From positions 1-64,000 of the forward strand of contig NZ_JAUSUH010000007.1 in NCBI RefSeq assembly GCF_030813595.1: a stretch of 64,000 bases of DNA, read 5' to 3'. Within the stretch, counting starts at the first letter, position 1, and each line of letters opens with the position of its first letter. The notes under the pieces were generated by a model. The model had not been told where the DNA came from. It ran no database searches and was given only the letters and a program-made list of their open reading frames with translations. Position numbers and translations under genes: made by a program. Below are positions 49,621 to 59,051 of the stretch, piece after piece. The DNA comes from Ancylobacter vacuolatus. Lineage in GTDB: Bacteria; Pseudomonadota; Alphaproteobacteria; Rhizobiales; Xanthobacteraceae.

Positions 49621-50679
49621 ATGTTCAGAACTGTCCGGGCCGCCGTGCTGGCGACCCTGTGCGCAACTGCGCCTGTGCTGGCGCAGGATGTTAGCTTGAT
49701 GGACGGCATGTCGCCGCGTGAGGGTGTGAACCCGGTGGTCGCGGCCGGCACCTACGCCAAGCCCGCCCCCTGGAAGATTGGCTTCAGCATCTGGGGGTTC
49801 GGCAACACCTGGATGATCCAGATGGCCCAAGAGGCGGAGTTCGCCGCTTCCCAGAACCCCAAGATCCAGAAATTCCTCGTCACCAACGCCGATTCCAACC
49901 CGACCAAGCAGATCGCCGATATCGAGGATCTGGTCGCCCAGGGTATCGATGCGCTGGTGATAGCGCCGGTCAGCCTCACCGCCGTCTCGCCGGCGATCGA
50001 GAAGGTGACCGCGGCCGGCATCCCCGTCGTCATCCACTCGACCGCCGTGGACACCGACAAGTACACGGTCGAGCTTCAGGGTGACCCCATTCATTTCGGC
50101 AAGGTGATGGGTGATTTCCTCGTTCAGCAACTGAACGGCAAGGGCCGAATTTGGGTGCTGCGCGGCCAGGCCGGCGTGTCTGAGGATCAGCTGCGCTATG
50201 ACGGCCTGGTCGAGGCGCTCAAGGGCACCGACATCACCATCTCGTCAGAGCAGCACGGCGACTGGTCCTATGACAAGGGCAAGCAGGTCTGCGAAGCGCT
50301 GGCCCTCAGCGATCCGACCCCCGATGGCATCTGGTCCTCCGGCGCGGCCATGAGCCATGCCTGCATCGAGGTGTTCCAGGACCTCGGCCTGCCGCTGCCG
50401 CCGATAACCGGCGAGGGCAATAACGGCTTCTTCGGCGTCTGGAAGGCCGCGAACGCGACCTCGATGGCGGCGGTCTTCCCGCCCGAACAGGGTGCGGCGG
50501 CCGTGCGGGCCGCAGTGGCGCTGCTGGAGGGCAGGCCGCTCCACCACCGCTATGTCGGGCGTCCTGCCCCGATCCTGCAGGATCGACGGGACAGCTTCTA
50601 CCGCCCGGACCTGAACGACAACCTCTGGTTCCCCACCGGCCTGCCCGAAGCGAAGCTGCAGGAAATCTTCAAGAAATGA
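49621..50679 (+). CDS. Sugar ABC transporter substrate-binding protein, second importer
   Basis: A 352-residue periplasmic protein: signal peptide (FRTVRAAVLATLCATAPVLA), then a 30-residue extension before WKIGFSIWGFGNTWMIQMAQEAEFAASQNPKIQKFLVTNADSNPTKQIADIEDLVAQGIDALVIAP. Extended Peripla_BP_4 members of this kind are used for oligosaccharides, polyols or modified sugars. A GGAGG lies eight bases before ATG 49621. First gene of a long rightward operon. Confidence 0.9.
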   Translation: MFRTVRAAVLATLCATAPVLAQDVSLMDGMSPREGVNPVVAAGTYAKPAPWKIGFSIWGFGNTWMIQMAQEAEFAASQNPKIQKFLVTNADSNPTKQIADIEDLVAQGIDALVIAPVSLTAVSPAIEKVTAAGIPVVIHSTAVDTDKYTVELQGDPIHFGKVMGDFLVQQLNGKGRIWVLRGQAGVSEDQLRYDGLVEALKGTDITISSEQHGDWSYDKGKQVCEALALSDPTPDGIWSSGAAMSHACIEVFQDLGLPLPPITGEGNNGFFGVWKAANATSMAAVFPPEQGAAAVRAAVALLEGRPLHHRYVGRPAPILQDRRDSFYRPDLNDNLWFPTGLPEAKLQEIFKK

Positions 50680-50735
50680 TGCGCCGGGCGCAGGCGGTCT
50701 CAGCCGCCTGTGCCGGATGGCCGACCGGGGAGGGG

Positions 50736-52265
50736 ATGATGGATCTGCTTGAGGTGACAGGCCTCGCCAAGGCCTATGCCGGGGTGATGTGCCTCGACGA
50801 TGTTTCGCTGCGGGGTCGGGCGGGCTCGGTCCATGCCGTGACGGGGGAGAATGGCGCGGGCAAATCCACGCTGATGAAGATCATCGGCGGTGTCGTGCGG
50901 CCCGACAAGGGGAGCATCCGTCTGCGCGGTGCCGAGGTTCACTTTGCCTCGCCGCTGGATGCGCTGAGGGGCGGCGTGTCGACCGTGTTCCAGGAATTCT
51001 CGCTGATCGAGAATCTGACCGTCGCCGAAAGCCTGTTCCTGGGGCACGAACCGTCGACTTGGTACGGGGCGCTGGACCGTGGGCGGATGCTGCGCGCGGC
51101 GCGGCGCGTGCTTGACGAGGTGGGTCTCGATCTTGATCCCCGCCGCTTCATCGCATCGCTGACCGTGGCCGAACAGCAGATGGTTGAGATCGCCCGCGGC
51201 GTTTCGGCCAATGCCGATGTCTTCGTCTTCGACGAGCCGACAGCCGCTCTCGGGGCGGAAGACGTGGTGAAGTTGACGCGCCTGATCCGCGATTTGCAGG
51301 CGGCCGGGCGGCTGATCTTCTACATTTCGCACCGGCTCGATGAGATCTTCGATCTCTGCGACACGGTGACGGTGTTGAAGGATGGCCGGCTGGTCGACAC
51401 CCGTCCGGTTGCCGGTCTCGATCACGACCGTCTCGTGGCGATGATGGTGGGCCGCAATCTGGAGGACTACTTTCCGGGTGCCGGGACCGCCACCTCCCAG
51501 CCAGCATTGCGGGTGACCGACCTGCACCGGCGCAACTGTTCCTCCCCCGTCTCGCTGGCGGTCAACAAGGGAGAGATTGTCGGCCTCGCGGGCCTGGAGG
51601 GCCAGGGCCAGCGCGAGATCCTGCGCGCCCTCGCCGGCGCCGAGCCCTGCGCCGGTGTGACGATGGAAACCTTCGCTGCCGACGGCGGCGTGCGCCGCCA
51701 CGATCCTGCGCGCGGGGTGGCTGCCCAGGTCGCCGACGGCATCGTCTTCATTCCCGAGGATCGCAAGAAGGAGGGGCTCTACCTCTCGCTCGCCGTCGAC
51801 GAGAACATGGCCCTTGGCCTGTACCAGCAGCGGGGCCTTGGTGCAGTGGCGCGCAGCCATGGCGCACGCGTGACCGAGATGATGCGGATGCTGCGCATCA
51901 AGGCGACCTCGGCGGCTCAGCCGGTGGGAAAGCTCTCGGGTGGCAACCAGCAGAAGGTGATGTTGGGCCGCTGGCTCATCTCGGACGCCCGCGTTCTGCT
52001 GATCGAGGAGCCGACGCGGGGCGTCGATGTGGGAGCCAAGGCCGAGATTTACGCCATCCTGCGCCAATTCGTAGCCCAGGACGGCGGCGCCATCCTCGTC
52101 ATGTCGCGCGAGATGAACGAGCTGATCGGACTCTGCGACCGCATCCTGGTGATCCGCGACGGCCGGATCGTGGCCGGCTTTGCCGCTCGCGAGGCGAGCG
52201 AGGAGAGCATCCTGCACGCCGCCATCGCCGACGCGCCCCGTGAACCGGAACGGAGGGCGTCGTAG
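50736..52265 (+). CDS. Sugar ABC transporter tandem ATP-binding protein, second importer
   Basis: A 509-residue double ATPase. The first domain has GENGAGKST, STVFQEFSLIENLTVAESLFLG and VFVFDEPTAALG; the second has the degenerate GLEGQGQRE loop, FIPEDRKKEGLYLSLAVDENMALG and LSGGNQQKVMLGRWLISDARVLLIEEPTRGVDVG. Start MMDLLEVTGLAKAYAG at 50736 follows GGGGAGGGG; the longer frame to 50676 overlaps the binding-protein stop but is not conserved. It is followed without a gap by two permease genes. Confidence 0.93.
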   Translation: MMDLLEVTGLAKAYAGVMCLDDVSLRGRAGSVHAVTGENGAGKSTLMKIIGGVVRPDKGSIRLRGAEVHFASPLDALRGGVSTVFQEFSLIENLTVAESLFLGHEPSTWYGALDRGRMLRAARRVLDEVGLDLDPRRFIASLTVAEQQMVEIARGVSANADVFVFDEPTAALGAEDVVKLTRLIRDLQAAGRLIFYISHRLDEIFDLCDTVTVLKDGRLVDTRPVAGLDHDRLVAMMVGRNLEDYFPGAGTATSQPALRVTDLHRRNCSSPVSLAVNKGEIVGLAGLEGQGQREILRALAGAEPCAGVTMETFAADGGVRRHDPARGVAAQVADGIVFIPEDRKKEGLYLSLAVDENMALGLYQQRGLGAVARSHGARVTEMMRMLRIKATSAAQPVGKLSGGNQQKVMLGRWLISDARVLLIEEPTRGVDVGAKAEIYAILRQFVAQDGGAILVMSREMNELIGLCDRILVIRDGRIVAGFAAREASEESILHAAIADAPREPERRAS

Positions 52266-53221
52266 TGGCCATCGTCTCGGTTCTGAAGGGAGCCCTTCGG
52301 GGGCAAGCACGCTCACGCCGGGGCGCGCAGGGGCTGGCATTCCTGCTTCTGGTGATCGTTGCCCTGTTTCTTTCGGTGGTCAGCGAACGCTTCACCAGCG
52401 TCGCCAACCTGTCGAACCTGCTGATCCAGATGGCGCCGCTGCTGCTTGTGGCGCTGGGTCAGACGGTGGTGGTGCTGGCCGGCGGGCTCGATGTCTCGGT
52501 CGGGGCGGTGGTCGGGCTTGCCACGGCCATCGTCGCGAGTGCCCTGCCGCCCGAAATCGCCGTGCCGCTGGCGCTGCTGGCCGCGGCGGCGGTCGGCGCC
52601 GTGAACGGCGTTCTCGCCGGGCCTTTGCGCCTTCATCCCATCGTCGCCACCCTGTCAACGGCGTCCATCGTCACAGGGATCGCCCTGACCCTGCGTCCCA
52701 CCCCGGGCGGAAATGTGCCGGACTTCCTGATCGCCAGCGCAAATGAGCGGATTCTGGGGCTGCCGCTGGCGGTGGTGTGGAGCGCGGGTGGGCTCGCCCT
52801 GGCGTGGTGGATTCTGTCGCGCACGCGTCTCGGGCTCCACATCCTGTCTCTGGGCGGGTCGACGCCGAATGCGCGGCTGAACGGCATTGCGGTCCAGCGG
52901 CGGCTGATCGCGGCCTATGTGCTCTGCGCCGTCTTCGCGGCGGCGGGCGGGCTGCTGCTGGCGGGCCGCATTTCCTCGGGCGATGCGATGGCCGGGCTCC
53001 CGCTCACCGTCAGTTCGCTTGCGGCGGTGGCACTCGGCGGCACGCAGCTGACGGGCGGAATCGGCGGTGTCCTTGGCACTCTGACGGGCAGCCTGCTCCT
53101 GGCCATGCTGGCCAACGGGATGAACCTGATGAACGTCTCGCCCTTCCTGCAATCCATCCTCAACGGCGTGCTCCTGCTGATCGCGATCAGCTTCACCCGC
53201 CGTCGGCAGTTCGGCCTGTGA
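52265..53221 (+). CDS. Sugar ABC transporter permease, second importer, subunit 1
   Basis: A 318-residue RbsC-type permease with a GTG start that shares one base with the ATPase stop (TAGTG). PLLLVALGQTVVVLAGGLDVSVGAVVGLATAIVAS is the family motif; LAAVALGGTQLTGGIGGVLGTLTGSLLLAMLANGMNLMNVSPFLQSILNGVLLLIAISF closes the protein. Together with the next gene it makes a heterodimeric channel, in contrast with the first importer. Confidence 0.92.
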   Translation: MAIVSVLKGALRGQARSRRGAQGLAFLLLVIVALFLSVVSERFTSVANLSNLLIQMAPLLLVALGQTVVVLAGGLDVSVGAVVGLATAIVASALPPEIAVPLALLAAAAVGAVNGVLAGPLRLHPIVATLSTASIVTGIALTLRPTPGGNVPDFLIASANERILGLPLAVVWSAGGLALAWWILSRTRLGLHILSLGGSTPNARLNGIAVQRRLIAAYVLCAVFAAAGGLLLAGRISSGDAMAGLPLTVSSLAAVALGGTQLTGGIGGVLGTLTGSLLLAMLANGMNLMNVSPFLQSILNGVLLLIAISFTRRRQFGL

Positions 53222-53232
53222 CGGAGACGGTG

Positions 53233-54213
53233 ATGGCCATGACAGAAACGGCCCCCTGCGTGCGGCATCGGCATCTTCGCATAGCTGGCCTCGTGCAGCT
53301 CTGCCCGCCGTCCATCTGGCTGATCGCCGGCCTCGTCGCGGTGTCGCTGGCGCTGGCCCCCACTCTGCTCTCGCCGGGCTTCCAATGGGTGATCCTGCGA
53401 CAGGCGGCGCCCCTTGGCTTTGCCATTTGCGCCCAGTTGCTGCTGATGCGCTGCAACAGCATCGATCTGTCGCTCGGCGGCGTCTTCCTGCTGACCAACT
53501 ACCTGACGACCAGCTCGCTGCTGTCGCAGATGAATCCGGTGCTGGTCGTGGCGGTGCCGCTTCTGGCCGGGATGCTGATCGGTGCGGTGAACGGCTTCTT
53601 CATCGCGATCCAGCGGGCATCATCCGTGGTGGTGACGCTGGCCATGGGCACGATCCTGACCGGGATGGTCCTCTACCTCTCCAGTGGCAACCCGCCGGGG
53701 TCGGCCCATTCGGCCGTGGTCTGGCTCGGCCGCGACCGGGTGGCCGGAGTGCCGGTGGCCGTCATGGTCTGGCTGGGGGCGATGATCGTGCTGGCGCTGG
53801 CCCTGCGCGGGCTGGTCTATGGTCGGATGGTGAGGGCCATCGGCGCCAACCCGACGGCGGCACTGATTTCAGGCCTGCCGGTGGTGCGGACTTTCTTCGT
53901 CTCCCATGTGTTGGCGGGCCTGTTCGCCGCGACCGGCGGACTGCTGCAGGCCGGCTATATCGGCATGGGCAGCGTCCGGCTGGGCTTCGATGTGGTGATG
54001 GTCTCGATCGCCGGGGCGATCCTGGGCGGCGTCACCTTCGGCGGGGGCCGCCGCTCGATCCTCGGAGCCGTCGCTGCGGCCTATGCGCTGATATTCCTCA
54101 TCAATCTGATGACAACCCTGCGCTTTGCCGAACCCAGCAAGCTGATCGTGCAAGGGCTGGTCATCGCGCTGGCCGCGCTCTTCCCCAACCTCTCGTCTCG
54201 GAACAGGGACTGA
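53233..54213 (+). CDS. Sugar ABC transporter permease, second importer, subunit 2
   Basis: A 326-residue RbsC-type permease: LGFAICAQLLLMRCNSIDLSLGGVFLLTNYLTTSSLL, MVRAIGANPTAALISGLPVVRTFFVSHVLAGLFAATGGLLQAGYIGMGSV and VVMVSIAGAILGGVTFGGGRRSILGAVAAAYALIFLINLM. ATG 53233 was chosen as the first good start after the preceding stop. Sequence between residues 100 and 160 is less conserved than in subunit 1, as usual for paired permeases. Confidence 0.92.
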   Translation: MAMTETAPCVRHRHLRIAGLVQLCPPSIWLIAGLVAVSLALAPTLLSPGFQWVILRQAAPLGFAICAQLLLMRCNSIDLSLGGVFLLTNYLTTSSLLSQMNPVLVVAVPLLAGMLIGAVNGFFIAIQRASSVVVTLAMGTILTGMVLYLSSGNPPGSAHSAVVWLGRDRVAGVPVAVMVWLGAMIVLALALRGLVYGRMVRAIGANPTAALISGLPVVRTFFVSHVLAGLFAATGGLLQAGYIGMGSVRLGFDVVMVSIAGAILGGVTFGGGRRSILGAVAAAYALIFLINLMTTLRFAEPSKLIVQGLVIALAALFPNLSSRNRD

Positions 54214-54215
54214 CC

Positions 54216-55847
54216 ATGCGACACGAGTACTTCGATCACATCGTCATTGGCAGTGGTCCAGGCGGTAGCCTCACGGCCAACCGGTTGGTGACAGAGGCCG
54301 GCGCACGCGTCCTCCTGCTGGAGGCCGGGCCCCACGACAAGGGCGTCCTCTTCCGCATCCCGGCGGGCTTTCTCAAATATTACGTCACCAATCGCTTTTA
54401 CTGGCCCTATGTCGGTGAACCCGAGCCGCAATTGGCCGGCCGCGCGCCGCGCCTTCAGAACGGCAAGGTGCTGGGCGGGGGCAGTTCCGTCAACGCCATG
54501 GTCCATGTCCGCGGCAATCGCGGTGATTTCGACCTCTGGCAGGAAATGACCGGCGATCCCGCGTGGGGGGCCGAAGCGGCCTGGCGCACCTATGCCGCGC
54601 TCGAGGCCAATGAGGTTCTTGGCGCTCCCCATCACGGCGTGACGGGGCCATTACATGTGTCGAACCCTCGCTACACCGATGTCCTGAGCCGCGCCTTCCT
54701 GGCGGCGGCCCAAGGGGCCGGCCACGCCTTCAGCGCCGATTTCAATGGCGAACGGCAGACGGGCGTCGGCTTCTACCAGCTCAATACCCGCAACGCCCGC
54801 CGCTGGAGCGCGGTCGACGCTTTCGTGCGCCCGCTGGCCGCCGACACCAGGCTGACGCTGCGCACCGGGGTCGAGGTGCAACGCATCCTGGTCGACAAGG
54901 GCAGGGCGGTGGGTGTCGTCTACATGCGCGACGGCCAGCGGCACGAGGTGCGGGCGCAAGGCGACATCGTCCTCTCGGCGGGGGCCATCGCCTCGCCCAA
55001 GCTGCTCATGCTGTCCGGAATCGGCCCTGCCGATCACCTGCGCAGCCGCGACATCCCGGTGTTGCACGACCTGCCGGGCGTGGGGGCCAATTTCATGGAT
55101 CATGTCGAGGCGCCGATTGCCGCCTTCACCCGTGACCCGCTGGGCTATTACAAGACCGACAGCGGCTGGCGCAGCTGGCTTGCGGGCCTGCGCTATCTCC
55201 TGTTCAGGGACGGACCCGCGGCCTCGAACGGCGTCGAGGCGGGAGGCTTCGTCCGCTCGGACGGCCGTACCGGGGAGCCGGATCTTCAGCTTTTCGCGGT
55301 GCCGGGCATCTATGTCGACAGGGACACGCCCAACCCGCCCAAGGGCTATGGCATCACACTCAATGCGTGCCTCCTGCGCCCGAAATCGCGCGGCCGGATC
55401 GAACTGCGCTCGGCCAATGCTTCCGACACGCCGCGGATCTTCACCAACTTCCTCAAGGACCCCGAGGATATGGAGACCATGCTGCGGGGGCTCGGCCTTC
55501 TGCGCGAGATCCTGCGGCAGGAGCCGCTCGCCTCGATCGTGCGCGCCGAGGCGCTTCCGGGCGCCGACGTCACCAGCCGCGAGGCCCTGATCCGCCACAT
55601 CGGAACCTTCGCCAAGACCGTCTACCACCCGATGGGCACCTGCCGGATGGGGCGCGCCGACGATCCGATGGCCGTGGTCGACACCGACCTGCGCCTGCGG
55701 GGGATCGAGGGACTGCGGATCATCGATGCCTCAGTCATGCCCGGGCCGATCAGCGGTAACACCGCCAGCGCCACCTATCTCGTGGCCGATACCGCCATGC
55801 GCAAAATGCTGGCGCCCAAGGCCAAAGTTGAAAGGCAAGCGGCATGA
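54216..55847 (+). CDS. GMC-family FAD oxidoreductase
   Basis: A 543-residue flavoenzyme of the glucose-methanol-choline family. FAD-binding VIGSGPGGSLTANRL at residues 10-24, LEAG at 35-38, the signature GKVLGGGSSVNAMVHVRG (83-100), GAIASPKLLMLSGIGP, and the catalytic pair H471 (YHPMGTCRMG) and N515 (SGNTASATYLVAD). It would oxidise an alcohol or sugar hydroxyl with flavin. In this operon a sugar or glycoside is likely. The start at 54216 begins the FAD domain; it has no signal peptide and is probably cytoplasmic. Confidence 0.93.
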   Translation: MRHEYFDHIVIGSGPGGSLTANRLVTEAGARVLLLEAGPHDKGVLFRIPAGFLKYYVTNRFYWPYVGEPEPQLAGRAPRLQNGKVLGGGSSVNAMVHVRGNRGDFDLWQEMTGDPAWGAEAAWRTYAALEANEVLGAPHHGVTGPLHVSNPRYTDVLSRAFLAAAQGAGHAFSADFNGERQTGVGFYQLNTRNARRWSAVDAFVRPLAADTRLTLRTGVEVQRILVDKGRAVGVVYMRDGQRHEVRAQGDIVLSAGAIASPKLLMLSGIGPADHLRSRDIPVLHDLPGVGANFMDHVEAPIAAFTRDPLGYYKTDSGWRSWLAGLRYLLFRDGPAASNGVEAGGFVRSDGRTGEPDLQLFAVPGIYVDRDTPNPPKGYGITLNACLLRPKSRGRIELRSANASDTPRIFTNFLKDPEDMETMLRGLGLLREILRQEPLASIVRAEALPGADVTSREALIRHIGTFAKTVYHPMGTCRMGRADDPMAVVDTDLRLRGIEGLRIIDASVMPGPISGNTASATYLVADTAMRKMLAPKAKVERQAA

Positions 55848-56710
55848 CCGGGGTCGTCGCGCTTCAGGCGGCGCTGGTTCTCGACTGCGCCAATGGCCAT
55901 GGCGAAGGCATTCTGTGGAACCCCGCCGACTGCCGCGTCTGGTGGACCGATATTCAGGGCCAGGGTCTGTGGTGGTTCCGCCCCGATGACCGGCTTTCAG
56001 GGCGCATCGCGCTACCGGCCCGGCTTTGCGCCTTCGCGCCACGCGCCGGGGGCGGTTGGATCATGGCTTTCGCGGACGGGGTGGAACTCTGGTCGGCCGA
56101 CTTCCGACGCGAGGCAAGGCTCCACACCTTCGAGCCGGGCAATCCCCACACGCGGCTGAACGATGGCCGCACCGACCGCCAGGGCCGTTTCGTGGTGGGC
56201 GGGATGAATGAGGGTACCGGGGCTTTCGATTCCTCGGTCATCCGCGTCAATGCCGACCGCTCCGTGGAGACGCTGTTCGGAGGCGTCTCCTGCGCCAATT
56301 CCACGTGTTTTTCGGCGGATGGGTCGACGATGTTCTTCGCCGACTCGCCCCGACGCCAGATCGAGGCCATCGCCTATGGCGGCCTGGCCGAGCGCCGGGT
56401 GTTCGTCGAGACGCCGGGCATTCCCGACGGGTCCTGCGTCGATGCCGACGGCGGCCTCTGGAACGCCGTGTGGGAGGGCGCGGCCGTGATGCGCTTCGAC
56501 GCGCAGGGGCGAGTGACCCACCGGATCGACCTTCCTGCCCGCCGCGCGACCTGCTGCGCCTTTGGCGGTGAGGATCTCGCGACGCTTTACATCACCACTT
56601 CGCGGCTCGGCGCCGACGCGGCGGAACTGGTCGCGACCCCGCGCGCGGGCGGCCTTTTCGCGGCCCGTCCCGGCCTCCTCGGGCTGGCGGACCGGCCCTT
56701 CGCCGGCTGA
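55844..56710 (+). CDS. SMP-30/gluconolactonase family protein
   Basis: A 288-residue six-bladed propeller lactonase. GHGEGILWNPADCRVWWTDIQGQGLWWF carries the metal-binding glutamate; LNDGRTDRQGRFVVGGMNEG and PDGSCVDADGGLWNAVWEGAAVMRFDAQGRV carry the Asn and Asp ligands. It opens sugar lactones such as galactono- or glucono-lactone. It overlaps the GMC gene by four bases and is the second, structurally unrelated lactonase of the region (the other is at 39767). Confidence 0.9.
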   Translation: MTGVVALQAALVLDCANGHGEGILWNPADCRVWWTDIQGQGLWWFRPDDRLSGRIALPARLCAFAPRAGGGWIMAFADGVELWSADFRREARLHTFEPGNPHTRLNDGRTDRQGRFVVGGMNEGTGAFDSSVIRVNADRSVETLFGGVSCANSTCFSADGSTMFFADSPRRQIEAIAYGGLAERRVFVETPGIPDGSCVDADGGLWNAVWEGAAVMRFDAQGRVTHRIDLPARRATCCAFGGEDLATLYITTSRLGADAAELVATPRAGGLFAARPGLLGLADRPFAG

Positions 56711-56727
56711 ACGATCAGGAGACACAC

Positions 56728-57516
56728 ATGGATATGAAACTGAACGGAAAACGTGTCCTCGTCACGGGATCTGCCTCCGGCATCGGGCGGGCGACGGCGC
56801 AGACCTTTCTGGCCGAAGGCGCCGAGGTCATCGTGCATGGCCTGACCGAGGCCGAGGTCGCGACCGCCCGGGAGCAGCTGGCTCCGCTGGGGTCGGTCGC
56901 CGGACTGCACGCCGATCTCGGCACGCCTGAAGGAGCCGATGCCCTGATCGCTTTCGCGGCCAAGGATGGCCCGCTCGATGTGCTGGTGAACAATGTCGGC
57001 ATCTTCTCGGTGAAGGACTTCGCCGCCCTCACCGACGAGGAATGGTTCCACTACTTCAACATCAACGTGATGACCGCGGTGCGCATGAGCCGGGCCTTTC
57101 TGCCCCAGATGCTCGCGCGCGGCACCGGCGCCGTGGTCAACCTTGCCTCGGAAGCCGGGGTGAAGCCTCTGCCGCAAATGGTCCACTACTCCGTCACCAA
57201 GACCGCGATGATCGGCCTGACCCGTGGCATGGCCGAACTGACCAAGGGCACACAGGTGACGGTCAATGCCGTCCTGCCCGGACCGACATGGACCGAGGGC
57301 GTAGCCGCCTATTTCGACGGGCTGGCCGCCGCCAAGGGGCAGCCGGTGGACGACATCATCGACAATTACTTCCGCAATGACGAGCCCACCTCTCTGATCC
57401 AGCGCTTCGTCAAGGCCGACGAGGTCGCGCGCATGATCGCCTTCGTCGCCTCCTCGCCCGCCTCGAACGGCGCGGCCTACCGCATCGAGGGCGGCATCAT
57501 CCGCAGCATTCTCTGA
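56728..57516 (+). CDS. Short-chain dehydrogenase/reductase, galactose-dehydrogenase-like context
   Basis: A 262-residue classical SDR: VLVTGSASGIGRATAQTFL (cofactor loop), NNVGIF, VVNLASEAGVKPLPQMVHYSVTKTAMIGLTRGMAEL with Ser and YSVTK, and LPGPTWTEGVAAYFDGLAAAKGQP. The extended loop after the active site occurs in SDRs acting on larger substrates. Seventeen bases separate it from the lactonase gene. Its product would logically be a keto sugar or lactone. Confidence 0.9.
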   Translation: MDMKLNGKRVLVTGSASGIGRATAQTFLAEGAEVIVHGLTEAEVATAREQLAPLGSVAGLHADLGTPEGADALIAFAAKDGPLDVLVNNVGIFSVKDFAALTDEEWFHYFNINVMTAVRMSRAFLPQMLARGTGAVVNLASEAGVKPLPQMVHYSVTKTAMIGLTRGMAELTKGTQVTVNAVLPGPTWTEGVAAYFDGLAAAKGQPVDDIIDNYFRNDEPTSLIQRFVKADEVARMIAFVASSPASNGAAYRIEGGIIRSIL

Positions 57517-57534
57517 CAACAACAGGAGCCTTCC

Positions 57535-58029
57535 ATGGCCGCCGTCACCTTCAGCCACATCGGCATTACCGTTCCCGACCTCGAGCGCGCGGTCGAGTTC
57601 TACTCCAAGTGCTTCGACTTCTACGTGATCATGCCTCCGACGACCGTGCACCATGATGACAGCGCCATCGGCCAGATGTGCGACGACGTCTTCGGCGAGG
57701 GCTGGGGCAGCTTCCGCATCGCCCACCTCGCCACCGGCGACGGCATCGGGATCGAGCTGTTCGAATTCCCCGCGACGGTTCAGGAGGAGCGCCCGTTTGA
57801 ATACTGGCGCAAGGGCCTGTTCCACTTCTGCCTCCAGGACGAAAAGCTTGAGGAGCGCGTCAAAATGATCGAGAGCATGGGCGGAAAGCAGCGGATGCAG
57901 CAGGTCCGCCACTATTATCCCGGCCAGAAGCCCTATCGTATGGTCTATGTCGAAGACCCGTTCGGCAATGTATTCGAGCTCTACAGCCACTCCTACGAGC
58001 TGACCTATTCGGCCGGCGCCTATGTGTGA
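57535..58029 (+). CDS. VOC-family (glyoxalase/bleomycin resistance fold) protein
   Basis: A 164-residue metalloprotein-type fold: FSHIGITVPDLERAVEFYSKCFDFYVIM with the first metal histidine, RIAHLATGDGIGIELFEF, HFCLQDEKLEERVKMIESMGGKQRMQQVRHYYPGQKPYRMVYVEDPFGNVFELYSHSYE with the last glutamate. VOC proteins include isomerases, epimerases and dioxygenases. In this operon an epimerase, isomerase or carbon-carbon cleaving role on a keto sugar is possible; none can be chosen from sequence. Confidence 0.88.
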   Translation: MAAVTFSHIGITVPDLERAVEFYSKCFDFYVIMPPTTVHHDDSAIGQMCDDVFGEGWGSFRIAHLATGDGIGIELFEFPATVQEERPFEYWRKGLFHFCLQDEKLEERVKMIESMGGKQRMQQVRHYYPGQKPYRMVYVEDPFGNVFELYSHSYELTYSAGAYV

Positions 58030-58041
58030 ACGGGTGCAGCC

Positions 58042-59043
58042 ATGACAGCGAGACCTAAGGTCGTCATTACAGATTACGATTACGGCAATGTCGACATTGA
58101 ACGTTCCATTCTCGAAGCGGTCGGGGCTGAGGTCGTGGCCCTTCAGGCCAAGTCGGAGGATGATCTGATCGAAGTCGCGCGCGACTGCGCGGCGATCATG
58201 AACCAGTATGCCCGCGTAGGCGCCCGCACCATCGGCGCCATGGAAAACTGCAAGGTCATCGCGCGCTACGGCGTGGGCGTGGATATCGTCGATGTCGCCG
58301 CCGCTGCCGACAAGGGCATCCTCGTCACCAATGTGCGCGACTATTGCACCGAGGAGGTCGCCGATCACGCCATCAGCCTGTGGCTGGCTCTGGCGCGGGG
58401 GCTCTTCCCGTATGACCGCGCCACCCACCAGGGCATCTGGCGCTGGCAATCGGCGGCCCCGCTGCATCGGCTGCGAGGGCAGACGGTCGGCATCGTCTCC
58501 TTCGGCAAGATCGGCCAGGCGATCGCTGCCCGAGCCTCGGGCTTCGGTGTCAGCATCGTGGTCTGCGACCCCTACCTCGCTCCCGGCGTGGCCAAAGCGC
58601 ATGGCGCCCGGCAGGTCGACAAGGCCGAGCTGCTGCGCATCGCGGACGTCGTGATGATGCAGGTCCCCATGACGGCGGAGACGCGGCACTTCCTGTCGGA
58701 AGCCGAATTTCGGGCGATGAAGCCCAACGCGCTGGTGATCAACACCGGGCGCGGCCCCACCATCGACAACAGGGCGCTGCACCGCGCCCTGACCGAAGGC
58801 TGGATCGCCGGCGCGGGTCTCGACGACCCGGAAGAGGAGCCGGCCAAGCGAGGAGGATGGGATCCGGCTGACAACCCGATCTTCTCCTTGCCCAACGTGA
58901 TCGTCACGCCGCATGCCGCCTATTACTCCGAGGAATCCATCCGCGCCGCCCGCGAAACCGCGGCGTCGGAGGTGGCCCGCGTCCTGACCGGGCAGCTCCC
59001 TCGCAATCCCGTCAACGCCGTCCCCCCGACCCTCCGCGCCTGA
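58042..59043 (+). CDS. D-2-hydroxyacid dehydrogenase family protein (C-terminal-binding-protein type)
   Basis: A 333-residue NAD-linked dehydrogenase. NAD-binding GQTVGIVSFGKIGQAIAARASGFG, then the catalytic Arg in NTGRGPTIDN, Glu in DDPEEEPAKR and His in VTPHAAYYSEES. It resembles the CtBP-like group, which interconverts 2-keto and D-2-hydroxy acids. Here it may oxidise or reduce a sugar-acid intermediate. It sits 12 bases after the VOC gene and 8 before the RraA gene. Confidence 0.9.
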   Translation: MTARPKVVITDYDYGNVDIERSILEAVGAEVVALQAKSEDDLIEVARDCAAIMNQYARVGARTIGAMENCKVIARYGVGVDIVDVAAAADKGILVTNVRDYCTEEVADHAISLWLALARGLFPYDRATHQGIWRWQSAAPLHRLRGQTVGIVSFGKIGQAIAARASGFGVSIVVCDPYLAPGVAKAHGARQVDKAELLRIADVVMMQVPMTAETRHFLSEAEFRAMKPNALVINTGRGPTIDNRALHRALTEGWIAGAGLDDPEEEPAKRGGWDPADNPIFSLPNVIVTPHAAYYSEESIRAARETAASEVARVLTGQLPRNPVNAVPPTLRA

Positions 59044-59051
59044 GGAAGACC

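Noticed and set aside
50700-52340. A 546-codon minus-strand frame opposite the second sugar ATPase
   Set aside because: Antisense shadow rich in His, Arg and Gln; the plus strand encodes an unmistakable tandem ABC ATPase.
52777-55847. Very long upstream extensions of the second permease and GMC frames
   Set aside because: They overlap the neighbouring genes in a different frame; family similarity begins only at 53233 and 54216.
56587-58914. A 775-codon open frame on the minus strand opposite the SDR, VOC and dehydrogenase genes
   Set aside because: It is a shadow caused by high GC at third codon positions; the translation has no domain pattern, and three clear genes lie on the plus strand.
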